A DNA stretch of 36,636 nucleotides from a virus. The DNA is taken from the IMG/VR virus record IMGVR_UViG_3300025767_000060, positions 1 to 36,636 of that record; one strand, 5' to 3'. Every line of letters starts with the position of its first letter. Position 1 is the stretch's first letter. The notes below the pieces were generated by a model. The model saw only the letters and a program-made list of their open reading frames with translations, ran no database searches and had not been told where the DNA came from. A program made the position numbers and the translations under genes. This document shows, in pieces, positions 14,330 through 22,244 of the stretch.

Positions 14330-14358
14330 ATATTAACATAAGAGGCAGATTAAGTAAA
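14330..14358 (-). promoter_or_regulatory. Promoter of the tmRNA gene
   Basis: The -35 TTTACT (14353-14358) and -10 TAATAT (14330-14335) are 17 bases apart. Transcription would start near 14323, a few bases before the acceptor piece. Confidence 0.7.
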
Positions 14359-14394
14359 CCACTATGTTATAGTTTTAATACTGTGACTTTATAA

Positions 14395-14598
14395 TCACTT
14401 TTTACGAAGCTTTGCTTTGATGTCTTCGAGTCCAGGTTTGACGGCCGGTTTGGATTCCGGTACAGCTTCAGTGGGTTTCTTATCCCATCCATGGCTGCTT
14501 TTAATAGCGGAGATTCTTTTCCGTATGTTGTCGGTCTTCTCATAGATGGCTTCCACCTCTTTGTTGCGCTGATCCATCATATTCTTGTGGTCGCTCAT
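14395..14598 (-). CDS. Hypothetical charged protein, 67 aa
   Basis: Family not recognised. A helical N-terminal half (DHKNMMDQRNKEVEAIYEK), a central SSHGWDKKP, a Pro/Lys-rich linker and a basic end (LEDIKAKLRKK). The ATG at 14598 avoids overlap with the kinase gene; the frame stays open to an ATG at 14643, which would add 15 residues and overlap it by 35 bases. Neither has a strong ribosome site. It lies between the P-loop kinase and the tmRNA promoter. Confidence 0.6.
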   Translation of the reverse strand: MSDHKNMMDQRNKEVEAIYEKTDNIRKRISAIKSSHGWDKKPTEAVPESKPAVKPGLEDIKAKLRKK

Positions 14599-14608
14599 AC
14601 GCAACCAA

Positions 14609-15154
14609 TCAACAGGCTTTCCAAGGACGCATTGTATATTCATGATCTATTCTATCAAACTGATAAGCTAGTGTGTAATACAAAGTATCAATGGCCTGAT
14701 ACAACTGTTCTAGAGTACCATTATTATCAATAACGTAGTCAGTCATCCATGGTTCTAGACTCATAGATGATTTATCTTCAGGCGGAAGGTGGTCTGAGCG
14801 ATCTACCCAAATAGCACAATCGATCAAGCCAGCATTCTTGATACCATGGAATTCACGTTTATTGCGAAGACCTGCATAGATGTCAGAAATCTCAAAGATC
14901 TCACGGCCAATGGTAGCAGGATCATCTTTACAACGTGCAGCAATAAGATCATACCATTCTGATCTATGATTACCACGATCTTCAAAACATTCTTCTACCG
15001 TCTTATAGCCATAAAGTGGAGCCAATACTGGAAATACTGTATGTTCTGCATTATGCATACTTGAAGATGCAAACTGCAATCCATATTTAGATTCAAAATA
15101 TTCAGCAACAGTGTCTTTACCGTGACGTGCATGGCCGACAATCAATAGTTTCAT
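14609..15154 (-). CDS. P-loop nucleotide kinase (dNMP kinase-like)
   Basis: A Walker A loop GHARHGKDT (residues 7-15) opens an adenylate-kinase-type fold. Later motifs include ASSSMHNAE, ECFEDRGNHRSEWY (lid and substrate region) and AIWVDRSDHLPPE, and a VIDNNGTLEQL end matches the common phage dNMP kinase-like family. Relatives in hypermodifying phages phosphorylate 5-hydroxymethyl-dU in DNA, so this may be the kinase for the cassette at 20339-24290. It could equally be a plain dNMP kinase like T4 gp1. It ends just before the 67-aa gene and begins two bases after the SleB-like gene. Confidence 0.75.
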   Translation of the reverse strand: MKLLIVGHARHGKDTVAEYFESKYGLQFASSSMHNAEHTVFPVLAPLYGYKTVEECFEDRGNHRSEWYDLIAARCKDDPATIGREIFEISDIYAGLRNKREFHGIKNAGLIDCAIWVDRSDHLPPEDKSSMSLEPWMTDYVIDNNGTLEQLYQAIDTLYYTLAYQFDRIDHEYTMRPWKAC

Positions 15155-15156
15155 TA

Positions 15157-15624
15157 TTAGTCTTTCTTATAAAAAATGTGAGCGCCAATTTTAGTTACTT
15201 CAGTATAAGCATTTGCCCACGAAGGATTTACGTAGTCAGCGTGGTAAAACACTGCGCCGAGTGCAAAATCGTCTTCTTGATCTTTATATACCCTTTCAGC
15301 AATATCTTTGGCAATTTCCCACTGCTCTATTTCTTTTGGAGTGTGGTCTTTAATTGTATGAGTCCAGCTAAATTGCTTACGCTGATATACTACTTTACAT
15401 ACGTCATTTGGCCAGCTTTTATGCTCAACACGGTTCATAGTAACCTGAGCAACTGCGATCTGGCCGGCTATTGGCTCACCACGTGCTTCGTGGTAGATGT
15501 TAAGCGCAAGGCAGGTTTTATCCTTTCCTGCCTTGGCCTTTGCTGCGTCTGATGTACAGCCTATAATAAAACCAGCTACTATAGCTATTGTCATCATAAA
15601 TGATAGTGTATTAGTGATTTTCAT
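15157..15624 (-). CDS. SleB-like cell-wall hydrolase, lipoprotein
   Basis: A signal with a lipobox (AGFIIGC, Cys23) precedes a Hydrolase_2/SleB domain: CLALNIYHEARGE (catalytic Glu46), GQIAVAQVTMNRV, WPNDVCKVVYQ, RKQFSW and VFYHADYVNPSWA. The family cleaves peptidoglycan glycan strands and is often the lysin of alphaproteobacterial and marine phages. The lipid anchor predicts attachment to the outer or inner membrane facing the wall, suggesting lysis or envelope remodelling. It has its own promoter, and GAGGCAGAACA precedes the ATG. Confidence 0.85.
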   Translation of the reverse strand: MKITNTLSFMMTIAIVAGFIIGCTSDAAKAKAGKDKTCLALNIYHEARGEPIAGQIAVAQVTMNRVEHKSWPNDVCKVVYQRKQFSWTHTIKDHTPKEIEQWEIAKDIAERVYKDQEDDFALGAVFYHADYVNPSWANAYTEVTKIGAHIFYKKD

Positions 15625-15651
15625 TGTTCTGCCTCATTAATTATTACAACT

Positions 15652-15680
15652 GTTATACCATATATGAAAAGGAGTGTAAA
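15652..15680 (-). promoter_or_regulatory. Early-type promoter of the SleB-like gene
   Basis: The -35 TTTACA (15675-15680) and -10 TATAAC (15652-15657) are 17 bases apart, giving a leader of about 20 bases. Confidence 0.7.
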
Positions 15681-15693
15681 CAACTATTTTCGC

Positions 15694-15903
15694 TTAATCT
15701 AGTTTTTTTATGCCAAGTGCCCAGTTCTCTGCAGCATCCTCGACATACCGCAAAGATTTGTTATGGAAATCCTCTGTAAAAAACTTTTTACCGTTATCAT
15801 CAAAGTACTCGATATAGATCATTTCTTCTTTTAAATCCATATGGACTTCACAATGACCTCGGCCAGGAGGATCGGCATAATACGTTGAGATTTTTCTATT
15901 CAT
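15694..15903 (-). CDS. Hypothetical protein, 69 aa
   Basis: Family not recognised. A small, probably beta-alpha protein (CEVHMDLKEEMIYIEYFDD, then KSLRYVEDAAENWALG). The ATG at 15903 overlaps the ThyX stop by eight bases, and an in-frame TTG three codons earlier is less likely to be used. It is probably co-transcribed with thyX. Confidence 0.65.
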   Translation of the reverse strand: MNRKISTYYADPPGRGHCEVHMDLKEEMIYIEYFDDNGKKFFTEDFHNKSLRYVEDAAENWALGIKKLD

Positions 15904-16588
15904 CTTGTACAAATTCCTCTACCATCGGAAAGATCTTAGCGATTGCCTTAGCAACTTCACGTGCAACTTCAATGTGTTCTTGTTGTGTGCCATTAGCAGA
16001 ACGCAATTCAATATAATGAACCCAAGAGCGAAGAGTACCATTCATATAGACTTTACTTACAGTATTGCCTTCAGGAAGAACACACCGAGCTTGTTCCTTT
16101 GCAATGCCATTCATAATTGCCCATTGATACGCAAGTTTAGCTTCATGAATAATCTGGGTTTGTTTCATTGCCCAAGCTTTTTGCAATTCAAGATCGTCAC
16201 TTTCAATACTATTCTGACGATTCTTTGGATCTTGCATCCGTGCTTCTCTTAGAACAAAGGAAACATCAAGGTCGTTAGGATCGGCGTAGCGCTGGCTAAA
16301 TTCCTGAAAGTAGAAGCTTCTGTGTCGGAGGATCTGGCGGGCGATGTCCCTCGTCGTGTCGATGCCGATTGTGGCGTTGCACATTTCAAGGGGTGACCAG
16401 TGCTTGTGCTTGACGAGATATCGGACGAGCTTTTCTCCAGTTTCTGAGTTGAACTGGTTAGCTGGGTTAGATACTCGGGCACAGTAGGCAATAAGCTCAA
16501 GTGCGTCATTGAAGTGCTCCTTAAATTCTTCTGATGGTGCGGGTTGCACCACCAGAAAGGCATTCGCTTTTGAATACTGATATGACAT
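15896..16588 (-). CDS. thyX: Flavin-dependent thymidylate synthase ThyX
   Basis: ThyX makes dTMP from dUMP with methylene-tetrahydrofolate, FAD and NADPH. The signature RHRSFYFQEFSQRY (residues 88-101) matches RHRxxSxxxxSxRY, and HKHWSPLEM and the C-terminal LRSWVHYIELRSANGTQQEH complete the fold. The 230-residue length is normal. Because dTMP is supplied here, the second thymidylate-synthase-fold enzyme at 23213-23887 is free for another reaction. The start overlaps the preceding stop as TAATG. Confidence 0.95.
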   Translation of the reverse strand: MSYQYSKANAFLVVQPAPSEEFKEHFNDALELIAYCARVSNPANQFNSETGEKLVRYLVKHKHWSPLEMCNATIGIDTTRDIARQILRHRSFYFQEFSQRYADPNDLDVSFVLREARMQDPKNRQNSIESDDLELQKAWAMKQTQIIHEAKLAYQWAIMNGIAKEQARCVLPEGNTVSKVYMNGTLRSWVHYIELRSANGTQQEHIEVAREVAKAIAKIFPMVEEFVQDE

Positions 16589-16866
16589 TATCGACCCATT
16601 GCCATAAGAGGATTGACCATACCCTTTTCAGGATTTTGATTATACTTCACGTAATCCTTACCACTAATCTTATAGGTGATAAATTGGCGATTGGTTTCTT
16701 CCTTATTAGGGTTTTCCATCGTGATTTTTACGTTCTTGCCTTTAGCAAGCGCGTTCAATTTACGGATCATCTTGTCTGCGTTTGTCATGCCTTGACTGCC
16801 ATATCCAATGGATGAACGACGCTCACCCTTTGATACGTTGCCGGTGCTATGTCTTTTCTTTCCCAT
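16588..16866 (-). CDS. Hypothetical basic protein, 92 aa
   Basis: Family not named, though proteins of this sort accompany gp41 and thyX in marine T4-like phages as far as I recall. It has a very basic Gly/Ser/Arg N-terminus (KKRHSTGNVSKGERRSS) and a compact domain with KNVKITMENPN and RQFITYKISGKDYVKY. A nucleic-acid-binding role is plausible but unproven. It is preceded by a ribosome site in the 9-base gap after the helicase gene and overlaps thyX by TAATG. Confidence 0.7.
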   Translation of the reverse strand: MGKKRHSTGNVSKGERRSSIGYGSQGMTNADKMIRKLNALAKGKNVKITMENPNKEETNRQFITYKISGKDYVKYNQNPEKGMVNPLMAMGR

Positions 16867-16875
16867 AATATTCTC

Positions 16876-18252
16876 CTAGAATTTAAAGTCTTCAAATTTT
16901 TTCTGATCTTCACCCTGATTGGTTCGATCAAACATTGGTGTGTCGTTCATTAAGTTTTGGCTAGTATCATCAGCATCAAACAATCTCATCTTAGATCTAT
17001 CAATACCAACAACAAAGCGTTTATTTTTATTTGGATCGTTGTATCTATTCTTCAATTGTTTGACCATAATCTGTCCTTGTGCATCTAACTCTTCGCTAGA
17101 TACCAAAGCAAACATTAGGTCTGCGGTAGCGGGTAGTCCAAAAGACTCGGACGTATCTTCAAGCCCAGGATCCGAACTAGAATAACCAGTGCGAGTCGTT
17201 TGCGTTGCAGAGACGATCGGTAGGTCAAATTCGACAGCGAGGCCACGTAGTTCTTCAGCAATGGCTTTAATGTATGCATAGCTGTTTACTGATCCTCCCA
17301 TTTTCATTCTTGCTGATGCACAGATATTAAGATAATCTACAAAGATAATATCTGGGACAAAGGCTTTTTTAAGTTTCAATTCATTTAACAATGCTCTGAA
17401 GTGATTAGCATTAGCCGAACCGGTTGGATACTCTTTAACAATAAGTTTACCATTAGTTTTAGTCTTAAGACTGTTTACACGATCTTTAAACATCTGCTCA
17501 TCCATACTATCAATTTGTTCGATAGGAATGTCAAGCAAGTTGGCGTCGATACGTTCAGCTACACGTTCTTCACTCATCTCCATGGATATATATAGAACAT
17601 TTCTGCCTTCATTCAAGGCTGCAGCTGCAACATGGCACATAAACAGAGACTTACCTACTCCAGTGCCGGCAAGAGCAATGTTCAGTGATTTATTAGCAAG
17701 GCCACCTTTAGTAATTAGATTGAAATATTCAATATCAAATGGGATCTTTTCTTCCTGTGAATGATAAAATTCATATCGCTCATTAACATTCTCAAGATAG
17801 TCGTGGCCGATGTTCGTATCAAATGTAACCGCCAAAGCTTTTTGTAGGATATCAGGCAAAGCATTTTTTGTGAGGGTCTTATGCTTACCATCAATAATGC
17901 TAATAGACTCCATAACAGCATTGAATAGTGCCCGATCTTGGCACCATTTCTCTGTTTTATTATAAAGCCATTCATCATCAATATCTTCAATCTTAAAGAT
18001 TTCTGGGATGATTTCTACTGCATGACGATAGTGCTCATCAGACATAGTTTGATTATCATCAAGTTCAATCTTAAATGCTTCAGCTGTAGGCAGTTTATTA
18101 TACTTGGCAACAAACTTGGCTACTTCACGAAATAGTTGTTGATATACTCCTTCAAAATATTCGGGTTGGATGAAAGGGAGTACACGCCTCATATACTCCT
18201 CATTCACCAATAGATTACGCAGAACAGTCTGTTCGATATTAGCGGTAATCAA
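16876..18252 (-). CDS. 41: Replicative DNA helicase gp41 (DnaB-like)
   Basis: The hexameric 5'-3' helicase of the T4-type replisome. The N-terminal region (EEYMRRVLPFIQPEYFEG) aligns with T4 gp41. The RecA-like domain has Walker A GTGVGKS (about residue 194), VLYISMEMSEE, Walker B IIFVDYLN, and SATQTTRTG as the sensor. The 458-residue length matches T4 (475). The start is TTG at 18252, with AAGGAT six bases upstream; the next ATG would remove the conserved N-terminus. It follows uvsX and the 106-aa gene, as in many marine relatives. Confidence 0.93.
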   Translation of the reverse strand: MITANIEQTVLRNLLVNEEYMRRVLPFIQPEYFEGVYQQLFREVAKFVAKYNKLPTAEAFKIELDDNQTMSDEHYRHAVEIIPEIFKIEDIDDEWLYNKTEKWCQDRALFNAVMESISIIDGKHKTLTKNALPDILQKALAVTFDTNIGHDYLENVNERYEFYHSQEEKIPFDIEYFNLITKGGLANKSLNIALAGTGVGKSLFMCHVAAAALNEGRNVLYISMEMSEERVAERIDANLLDIPIEQIDSMDEQMFKDRVNSLKTKTNGKLIVKEYPTGSANANHFRALLNELKLKKAFVPDIIFVDYLNICASARMKMGGSVNSYAYIKAIAEELRGLAVEFDLPIVSATQTTRTGYSSSDPGLEDTSESFGLPATADLMFALVSSEELDAQGQIMVKQLKNRYNDPNKNKRFVVGIDRSKMRLFDADDTSQNLMNDTPMFDRTNQGEDQKKFEDFKF

Positions 18253-18255
18253 GGT

Positions 18256-18576
18256 TTATCCTTTTGTTTTTGATTGATTTTTATTTTCTAGAGTGGCCGC
18301 AGCATTCTCTAATACTGAAGATAATATCATACTTGCGTACTCTTGTAAATCAGTATTTGAATCGCTCAATTCACCATCAGGGGATGATACAACATCAAAG
18401 TTAAATGTCATATATTCTTCATCATCCGACACCTTAAGTTCGCCAAACTTAAGGACAGTTTCAGTAAAGTTTCCTGATAGAATACGAATATCCCAATTCT
18501 CACCTTCTGACGGAACTAGCTCGTAGTCCACGTTTTCAGCAGGAAGTGATTTTCCTTCTAAATCAAACGTGTTCAT
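18256..18576 (-). CDS. Hypothetical acidic protein, 106 aa
   Basis: No known motif. Acidic, Ser/Asp/Glu-rich with beta pattern (NWDIRILSGNF, YMTFNFDVVSS), a C-terminal helix and a basic end (NKNQSKTKG). It lies between uvsX and gp41 and overlaps the UvsX stop by ATGA, so it is probably made together with the recombination and replication proteins and may modulate one of them. Confidence 0.7.
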   Translation of the reverse strand: MNTFDLEGKSLPAENVDYELVPSEGENWDIRILSGNFTETVLKFGELKVSDDEEYMTFNFDVVSSPDGELSDSNTDLQEYASMILSSVLENAAATLENKNQSKTKG

Positions 18577-19631
18577 TGTTCTTCCTCCAACACAATTGCA
18601 TCCATATCAACAAGAGACTCATGTCCAATTTGATATTGTTTTTTCAAAAATTCTTTAAAGTCGGTGTTTTCAAAGATAGGTTTCCAGAATTCTTCTGTTA
18701 GTGTATCCTTCGCGCGATACTTAGGATCCACCAATTCGCCTGTTTCTTGATCTACACGGCAGAACCATCCATTCGACGGTTTAGCAGCATAGTTACCCGC
18801 GAGAGCAACATCAAGAAGACCTGACCATTTCTCTACGCCACCTTCCCATGATACCGAAATAGGGATCTTGGATTTTTCTTTAACAAAGCGAGACTTCTCA
18901 ACATTGATAACAAAGTGATAACCTTTGATCTCAGTACCAACTTTATCTTGTTGACGACCAAGAATCCAGATATTATCTGCAGAGTAATAAATCCCAGTGC
19001 CACCAGATACAATAGCTTTAGGAAACAGCCCAATTTCTTGATATGTATGGTTAATAGCCAACATAGGAATATTCTTCATAGCAAGATATGGTGTTGCCAT
19101 ACGGAACAAACCTTTCAATGCTTTGGCTCGTGACATATCTGCTACTGACTTTTCATTCAGAGCATCTTCCATTTCTTTCTTCGATGCAAGGTTACCAATA
19201 GAGTCAATGACAACAATTACATTATCCTTGCGATCAAGTTGCTCGAGCTGGCCAATAAGATCGAACTTAAGTTCTTCAACATTCATAATAGGAGTATGAA
19301 GAACCCGAGAAGGATCAATACCAAACTGCTTGAAGTATGACTGAGGAGAACCAAATTCTGAGTCATAAAATAGAATCACTGCATCATCGTATTTCTTTAG
19401 ATATGCACCTGCCATAAGAAGAGCAAATGAAGTCTTAAAGTGCTTTGAAGGGCCAGCGAGAACAGTAAGTCCAGGAGTAAGACCTCCATCTGGATCACCT
19501 GATAGTGCAACGTTCACCATCGGAACGTCAGTTTGCACCATATCCTTTTCATTAAAGAACTTTGACTCAGACAACACTTCAGTCGTCTTAAGCTTAGAGT
19601 TCTTTTTCAATCTGTCCATAATTGAAGACAT
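18573..19631 (-). CDS. uvsX: UvsX recombinase (RecA-like)
   Basis: Strand-exchange protein for recombination-dependent replication. The core holds Walker A GPSKHFKTS (about residue 58), ILFYDSEFG, Walker B NVIVVIDSIGN, and AINHTYQEIG plus SGGTGIYYSADNIWI as DNA-binding loops. At 352 residues it is slightly shorter than T4 UvsX (391). ATG 19631 is chosen because it overlaps the dCMP deaminase stop as TAATG; the frame extends upstream to 19646. Confidence 0.94.
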   Translation of the reverse strand: MSSIMDRLKKNSKLKTTEVLSESKFFNEKDMVQTDVPMVNVALSGDPDGGLTPGLTVLAGPSKHFKTSFALLMAGAYLKKYDDAVILFYDSEFGSPQSYFKQFGIDPSRVLHTPIMNVEELKFDLIGQLEQLDRKDNVIVVIDSIGNLASKKEMEDALNEKSVADMSRAKALKGLFRMATPYLAMKNIPMLAINHTYQEIGLFPKAIVSGGTGIYYSADNIWILGRQQDKVGTEIKGYHFVINVEKSRFVKEKSKIPISVSWEGGVEKWSGLLDVALAGNYAAKPSNGWFCRVDQETGELVDPKYRAKDTLTEEFWKPIFENTDFKEFLKKQYQIGHESLVDMDAIVLEEEQ

Positions 19632-20068
19632 TAAATAAATTCCCATTCGATATTTGTTTCATTAAACAGATCCATAGACATTTTCCATGAGTCAGCCCAA
19701 CGTGGATCATCAGGATTACCTTGCATGACTACACGTTTTATTCCAGTTTGAATTAAACCAAGTGCACACTTGTTGCAGCAAGGCAATCCCGATACGTACA
19801 TTGTAGCACCATCAAGTGATACTCCATTATATGTAGCATTGTAAATAGCATTCATTTCTGCATGAACGATTAATTCATATTTAAGTTCACGATTATTATA
19901 GCGATAATCAGCATCATCTATACCACGAGGAAAGCCATTATAACCAGTGCATAAGACTTGGCCCTTATCGCTAACCGCCACTGCACCTACCTGAGTTGAT
20001 GGATCTTTAGACCAGGAACTAACCTGCTGTGCCATCTTAATATAGCGAAGATCCCATTTGCGAGACAT
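19631..20068 (-). CDS. cd: dCMP deaminase
   Basis: Converts dCMP to dUMP, feeding ThyX. The zinc site is His69-Ala-Glu71 (VHAEMNAIYNA) with Cys98 and Cys101 in LPCCNKCALG; PSTQVGAVAV and YNGFPRGIDD are family hallmarks. The 145 residues give the compact form (T4 193). It is first in the promoter-proximal position of the unit leading to uvsX and gp41. If the enzyme at 23213 uses dCMP, the two compete for the same substrate. Confidence 0.94.
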   Translation of the reverse strand: MSRKWDLRYIKMAQQVSSWSKDPSTQVGAVAVSDKGQVLCTGYNGFPRGIDDADYRYNNRELKYELIVHAEMNAIYNATYNGVSLDGATMYVSGLPCCNKCALGLIQTGIKRVVMQGNPDDPRWADSWKMSMDLFNETNIEWEFI

Positions 20069-20095
20069 ATCTTTTCCTAATGTTGTGAATGATTA

Positions 20096-20124
20096 ATTAT
20101 AGCAAAGTTATCCGCCAATGTAAA
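20096..20124 (-). promoter_or_regulatory. Early-type promoter of dCMP deaminase-uvsX-gp41
   Basis: The -35 TTTACA (20119-20124) and a perfect -10 TATAAT (20096-20101) are 17 bases apart. The -35 box overlaps the last codons of the 75-aa gene. Confidence 0.75.
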
Positions 20125-20335
20125 CATCCATTTCTGGACGATACCAAACTTTTTGATTGTGAATACGACCGAGCAAGTTATAAATTTCTGCTGTCTCTTC
20201 CGACAGTTCTAGGATCTTTTTAGCAGTACTAGGAGTTTGGCACAGTCCTGATAGTTCAGCAAGACGAGTATATAGTGCCTTCTCAATATGTGAGATATCA
20301 TTTACAGTAAGAGTGAAGTTTGTATTAGGTTTCAT
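20108..20335 (-). CDS. Hypothetical helical protein, 75 aa
   Basis: Family not recognised. Largely helical (NDISHIEKALYTRLAEL, TAKKILELSEETAEIYNLLG), soluble, ending VYIGG. It starts three bases after the pyrophosphorylase-like gene, with GGATAAAAT as ribosome site. It may be a small subunit or regulator for the modification cassette, but only position supports this. Confidence 0.65.
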   Translation of the reverse strand: MKPNTNFTLTVNDISHIEKALYTRLAELSGLCQTPSTAKKILELSEETAEIYNLLGRIHNQKVWYRPEMDVYIGG

Positions 20336-20338
20336 ATT

Positions 20339-21358
20339 TTATCCAAACATAGTTTCAAGTGGTGATTTTTCAGCCGGCTGACCCTGCCGTTGTTCCCAAC
20401 CAGCGGACCATCCAGAATTATTAGTTATATCGGCAGGAACATGGTCAAATGTAGAATCGCTACGTGGAACATAGTTTTGTCCAAAGCGAACAAAGTCGCA
20501 CATAACGTCTTCGTTATCCCTCGGAGCTCCTCCCATTCTTTCACATAGCACGTCCATCATTTCATCCGTGCTATATCCCTTAGAAAGTTTCTTCATACAA
20601 CGAATAGCATTATTACCAAAATATCCATGCGACATATCATCAACTAAGTCTTTGTGATAGTCACCCAAGTCATATGAAAAGGCGGCGTATACGAAGTTAA
20701 ATCGTTTATGTCCTACTTGGACATTATACTCGTTAAGAAAGTCAACTACTTCTTTATGTGTTTTCTTCTCACCTTTACCTAACCAGTCCATAAAACGATC
20801 TAGCAGCGGTTCAAGTTCATTTACCATAAAGTCAAGACATGTTACACCTTTACGTGGCGATGGTGGTTGGTTTCCAATGGATGTGAATAGTGGTTTACCC
20901 ATTGACTTTACATAAGCCATATGCTCTTGCATGTCTTTAATATCACGAAGACTTCCCCAATGCTGAATAGCATTATTGCGGTACCCATGGTCACGCGTGA
21001 AAGAAGCACCTGATCCAGTAATACGATGGCACAAGTAAACATAAAACCAAGTTTTTGTATCCCATCGTGCGGTATCATACGAGTCAATGATTTGTCTACG
21101 ATCGTCTGATTGATGATGCCACTTAGGTGTCATTGTCATAAACTTAAGATCCTGAAGGACATTTGAAAACCCAGCGGCATTACGAGTGTAACAATCGTAG
21201 ATATCAATCTTTTGCATTAATGGATCATTGACAGCTTTATCTGCTTCTTTACCAGTATACGCCACCTTTCCCCAGTTACAATTATCTTGAAGCCATTTGG
21301 CTCTTGGGTAATAGTAATTAGACAGTACGTCTAAAGCCTCTTCATTAAGCCACTTCAT
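20339..21358 (-). CDS. Alpha-glutamyl/putrescinyl-thymine pyrophosphorylase-like protein
   Basis: A 339-residue, mainly helical protein. Its central segment YVYLCHRITGSGASFTRDHGYRNNAI (about 127-152) and the later RFNFVYAAFSYDLGDY plus HGYFGNNAIRCMKKL look to me like the helix-hairpin-helix-related aGPT-Pplase group. These proteins displace the pyrophosphate from an activated hydroxymethyl base in DNA with an amino acid or amine. I recognise the pattern from memory rather than by search; an uncharacterised relative is possible. It overlaps the PLP enzyme gene by 14 bases and belongs to the same operon. Confidence 0.5.
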   Translation of the reverse strand: MKWLNEEALDVLSNYYYPRAKWLQDNCNWGKVAYTGKEADKAVNDPLMQKIDIYDCYTRNAAGFSNVLQDLKFMTMTPKWHHQSDDRRQIIDSYDTARWDTKTWFYVYLCHRITGSGASFTRDHGYRNNAIQHWGSLRDIKDMQEHMAYVKSMGKPLFTSIGNQPPSPRKGVTCLDFMVNELEPLLDRFMDWLGKGEKKTHKEVVDFLNEYNVQVGHKRFNFVYAAFSYDLGDYHKDLVDDMSHGYFGNNAIRCMKKLSKGYSTDEMMDVLCERMGGAPRDNEDVMCDFVRFGQNYVPRSDSTFDHVPADITNNSGWSAGWEQRQGQPAEKSPLETMFG

Positions 21359-22244
21359 TCTTAGGCCACTCCCTATAAGACTTTGTTTCTTTAATGATAT
21401 CTAAGTTTTGTAAAACGGGTTCTTTACCAACATTCCAAAATAGAATGTCTTTACCTGAATTCTTTGGAATATACTTCCACACCTTACCATCATATGTATC
21501 AATGTTTGGGAAGGGTGGCAGGTTATTAGCTTTCTCAGATGTAGTGAATGGGAGTGGTTCAGAAATTGCTTCTGCGATTCCAAGCTCACCTGCCTTCATG
21601 TTACGTGATACACATACCGACGTAAACTTGGCATTAGGCCATGCAATTTGGAGTGATCGTGTGAGAACTCCAGTTGAAGTTGCAACATATACTTCATCAG
21701 GCGCTTTAATCTTCGAAGCACTCTTCACCATACCAGCAGTTACTAACTCGTGTTTAAGACCCAATGGAACAAAGAAAGCATTGGAATGTTCGTCTGCCCA
21801 TTTCTTCGCAATAAGATTCAAGTTAGGCATTGCTGCAATGCGATGGAAACTTACTTCAGCTCCTCGTTCAATACAACAAGCCTGATGAACTGAGATCTGC
21901 TTTGACGATGGCATAAAGAGTTTTACTTTTTTATTATGATGCTTTGCAACATCAAGAATAGAAACTCCAGCAAGACCTGTACGTGGCTGCACATACACAA
22001 TAGTATCGATTTCTTCAGGCAAAGATGAAATTAGGCAATCACCGCCACGTACTTTAGATCCAGTAAGATAATCATCACGGACAACACGAATGCCTTCATG
22101 CTCTACAATTTTAGGAGTGCCATAAGGATCTTCCCAGTCACCTGCTAGATCAAGGTAATACTCTTTAGTTTCCTCTAGCGAACTCCATGGGAATGGCCGA
22201 AGGTCTTTATTGATACCATCAATAACGTGATTATTATGCGCCAA
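21345..22244 (-). CDS. PLP-dependent enzyme, fold type II (ACC deaminase/D-cysteine desulfhydrase-like)
   Basis: The phrase RVVRDDYLTGSKVRGGD with Lys64 matches the REDxxxGGNKxRK region that holds the PLP lysine in the tryptophan-synthase-beta superfamily. Later VYVQPRTGLAGVSILDVAKHHNKKV and VATSTGVLTRSLQIAWP fit substrate and phosphate loops. Related PLP enzymes act in thymidine hypermodification in phages ViI and M6. I start it at TTG 22244 (299 aa): GGAG lies nine bases upstream and the overlap with the previous gene drops to 11 bases. An ATG at 22403 would overlap by 170 bases with no family support. Confidence 0.7.
   Translation of the reverse strand: MAHNNHVIDGINKDLRPFPWSSLEETKEYYLDLAGDWEDPYGTPKIVEHEGIRVVRDDYLTGSKVRGGDCLISSLPEEIDTIVYVQPRTGLAGVSILDVAKHHNKKVKLFMPSSKQISVHQACCIERGAEVSFHRIAAMPNLNLIAKKWADEHSNAFFVPLGLKHELVTAGMVKSASKIKAPDEVYVATSTGVLTRSLQIAWPNAKFTSVCVSRNMKAGELGIAEAISEPLPFTTSEKANNLPPFPNIDTYDGKVWKYIPKNSGKDILFWNVGKEPVLQNLDIIKETKSYREWPKNEVA

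Noticed and set aside
15127-15552. 141-codon plus-strand open frame, hydrophobic and Cys-rich
   Set aside because: It is the complement of the SleB-like gene and has no ribosome site. Its hydrophobicity follows from the antisense codons.
16249-16563. 104-codon minus-strand frame overlapping thyX
   Set aside because: It is out of frame with ThyX, whose signature motif is unambiguous, and the translation is Ser/Thr/Pro-rich low complexity without a ribosome site.
21394-21885. 163-codon plus-strand open frame
   Set aside because: It lies wholly opposite the PLP enzyme gene, whose motifs and operon overlaps are convincing. It has no ribosome site, promoter or recognisable motif.
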